A DNA stretch of 7,388 bases from CADEED01 sp036274075 (lineage in GTDB: Bacteria > Pseudomonadota > Gammaproteobacteria > Steroidobacterales > Steroidobacteraceae), in the NCBI GenBank assembly GCA_036274075.1, contig DASUGK010000192.1, positions 1 through 7,388 on the forward strand. The letters run 5' to 3'. A program made the position numbers and the translations under genes. Of the stretch, positions 6,272 to 7,388 are shown piece after piece. A model generated the notes under the pieces. That model worked only from the letters and a program-made list of their open reading frames with translations, was not told where the DNA came from and searched no databases. Every line of letters begins with the position of its first letter. Positions within the stretch are counted from its first letter, which is position 1.

Positions 6272-6880
6272 ATGTCGACCCGGCGCGTGGTGCTCGCCAG
6301 CTCGAATGCGGGCAAGCTGCGCGAATTCTCGGACTTGCTGGGCTCGACTGGGTTCGAGTTCTCCCGGCAGTCCGATTTCCAGATCGTGCCGCCGCCCGAG
6401 ACCGGGAAAACCTTTCTCGAAAATGCGCTCATCAAGGCGCGCAACGCCGCCCGCATCGCGCGGTTGCCGGCGATAGCCGACGATTCCGGCATCGAAGTCG
6501 ATGCGCTCGATGGCGCGCCGGGCGTGCATTCGGCGCGTTTCGCGGGCGAGGATGCCAGCGACGAACAGAATCTCGACAAGCTGCTGCGAGCGCTCGACGG
6601 CTTGCCCGCGGAGCGGCGCACGGCGCGTTATCGCTGCGTCATCGTGTACGTCGCCAGTGCCGACGATCCAGCACCGCTGGTCGGCGAAGGCACCTGGGAA
6701 GGCTGCATCATCCCCGGGCGGCGCGGCAGCGGCGGGTTCGGCTACGACCCGTCGTTCGTGCCGGCCGGTGACACGCGCACCGTCGCCGAAATGCCGGCGG
6801 CGGAGAAACACGCGCAGAGCCATCGGGGCCAGGCGATGCGCGCGTTCCTCGCGAAATTTCCGGGCCGGGCGCGCGCGTGA
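6272..6880 (+). CDS. rdgB: Non-canonical purine NTP pyrophosphatase (ITPase/XTPase), RdgB/HAM1 family
   Basis: 202 residues (E. coli RdgB 197). It hydrolyses ITP, dITP and XTP to monophosphates and pyrophosphate, keeping deaminated purines out of DNA and RNA. Family marks are VVLASSNAGKLREF (residues 6-19), the substrate-lysine segment ETGKTFLENALIKAR (43-57), catalytic ADDSGIEVDAL (69-79, D71), GAPGVHSARFAG, SGGFGYDPSF (153-162), and the base-recognition segment KHAQSHRGQA (179-188). Nothing is missing. The ATG at 6272 lies 18 bases after the rph stop. A GAGGTGG purine run that overlaps the rph stop (6252-6258) is the only plausible ribosome site, at a long spacing of 13 bases, so re-initiation after rph may matter. 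Third gene of the operon; the stop overlaps the hemW start by four bases. Confidence 0.97.
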   Translation: MSTRRVVLASSNAGKLREFSDLLGSTGFEFSRQSDFQIVPPPETGKTFLENALIKARNAARIARLPAIADDSGIEVDALDGAPGVHSARFAGEDASDEQNLDKLLRALDGLPAERRTARYRCVIVYVASADDPAPLVGEGTWEGCIIPGRRGSGGFGYDPSFVPAGDTRTVAEMPAAEKHAQSHRGQAMRAFLAKFPGRARA

Positions 6881-7388
6881 ACACACTGCCGCTGGCCTTG
6901 TACGCGCACTTCCCCTGGTGCGTGCAGAAATGCCCGTACTGCGACTTCAACTCGTACACGCTGCGCGAGACGTTGCCGGAAGATCGCTACATCGAGGCGC
7001 TGCTGCGCGATCTCGATGCGCAAGCGGGCACGGTGGCCGGCCGGCCGCTGGTGAGCATTTTCCTGGGCGGCGGCACGCCGAGCCTGTTTTCCCCGCTCGC
7101 CATCGCGCGCCTGCTGGACCATGCGCGCACGCGGCTCGGCTTCGTCGAGGGCGTGGAAATCACGCTGGAAGCGAACCCCGGCACCATCGAACGCGGGCGC
7201 TTCAGCGAGTACCGCGCCGCGGGCATTACGCGCGTTTCGCTGGGCGCGCAGAGTTTCGACGCACGCCAGCTGCAACGCCTGGGCCGCATCCATTCGGCCG
7301 ATGAGACGCGGCGCGCTGCCGAAGAACTGCACGCCGCGGGACTCGACAACTTCAACGTCGATCTCATGTACGCATTGCCGGAGCAATC
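6877..7388 (+). CDS. hemW: Radical SAM heme chaperone HemW, N-terminal 170 codons (runs off right edge)
   Basis: Starts at the GTG 6877-6879 inside GTGA, overlapping the rdgB stop by four bases. Residues 5-26 carry PLALYAHFPWCVQKCPYCD and onward, with the radical SAM 4Fe-4S motif C15-x3-C19-x2-C22. A phenylalanine (F24) stands where coproporphyrinogen oxidase HemN has a fourth cysteine; this separates HemW from HemN. GGGTPSL (64-70) is the SAM-contacting GGE-like motif, followed by EANPGT (98-103) and RVSLGAQSF (119-127). HemW binds heme and hands it to target proteins such as respiratory cytochromes; older annotations call it oxygen-independent coproporphyrinogen oxidase, which is probably wrong. 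The family is about 380 residues, so a little under half is visible. Last visible gene of the phosphatase-rph-rdgB-hemW run. Confidence 0.96.
   Translation, partial: MNTLPLALYAHFPWCVQKCPYCDFNSYTLRETLPEDRYIEALLRDLDAQAGTVAGRPLVSIFLGGGTPSLFSPLAIARLLDHARTRLGFVEGVEITLEANPGTIERGRFSEYRAAGITRVSLGAQSFDARQLQRLGRIHSADETRRAAEELHAAGLDNFNVDLMYALPEQ

Noticed and set aside
5645..6886. A 413-codon open frame on the minus strand across rph and rdgB
   Set aside because: It is antisense to two unmistakable housekeeping genes. Its His/Arg/Ala-rich translation is typical of a shadow frame in GC-rich DNA.
6877..7388. Calling the last gene oxygen-independent coproporphyrinogen oxidase (hemN)
   Set aside because: The cluster is CxxxCxxCxF rather than CxxxCxxCxC, and the rph-rdgB-adjacent context and start are those of HemW.

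Overview
The window looks like chromosomal DNA from a GC-rich (clearly above 60% by eye) gammaproteobacterium. The closest fit is the Xanthomonadales/Steroidobacter/Nevskia side of the class; this placement is inferred from gene content and protein character, not from a search. Eight protein genes fill almost all of it: gmk (partial), an exported ankyrin-repeat protein, an FAD-dependent oxidoreductase, yicC, a PP2C-type protein phosphatase, rph, rdgB and hemW (partial). No rRNA, tRNA, CRISPR array, insertion sequence, integrase or long repeat was seen. No gene-free stretch exceeds about 130 bases.

Left part (1-2339, minus strand): the first 171 codons of guanylate kinase run off the left edge. 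Upstream of it, 49 bases away and on the same strand, is a 591-residue exported protein. It combines a signal peptide, a TonB-C-like domain, a DUF6438-like domain and ankyrin repeats, and it probably starts at a TTG. Middle (2340-4701): a 130-base divergent region separates this gene from a plus-strand DAO-type flavoprotein oxidase-like gene. That gene converges on yicC with only 18 bases between the stop codons. yicC and gmk, which are often neighbours in gammaproteobacteria, are therefore separated here by about 3.3 kb holding two genes that are not housekeeping genes.

Right part (4702-7388, plus strand): a 77-base divergent region leads into a tightly packed run of PP2C phosphatase, rph, rdgB and hemW. 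The junctions are a 1-base overlap, an 18-base gap and a 4-base overlap, so this is very probably one operon. Its theme is RNA and nucleotide upkeep: tRNA 3'-end trimming by RNase PH and removal of non-canonical purine triphosphates by RdgB. Together with YicC (RNase) and Gmk (GMP to GDP) this is a nucleotide/RNA quality-control neighbourhood. HemW (heme chaperone) and the phosphatase are passengers whose functional link is unclear.

Most of the window is ordinary core genome. The part most worth a second look is the exported TonB-C/DUF6438/ankyrin protein and its divergent flavoprotein partner between yicC and gmk. I did not find convincing evidence of a new multi-gene system.
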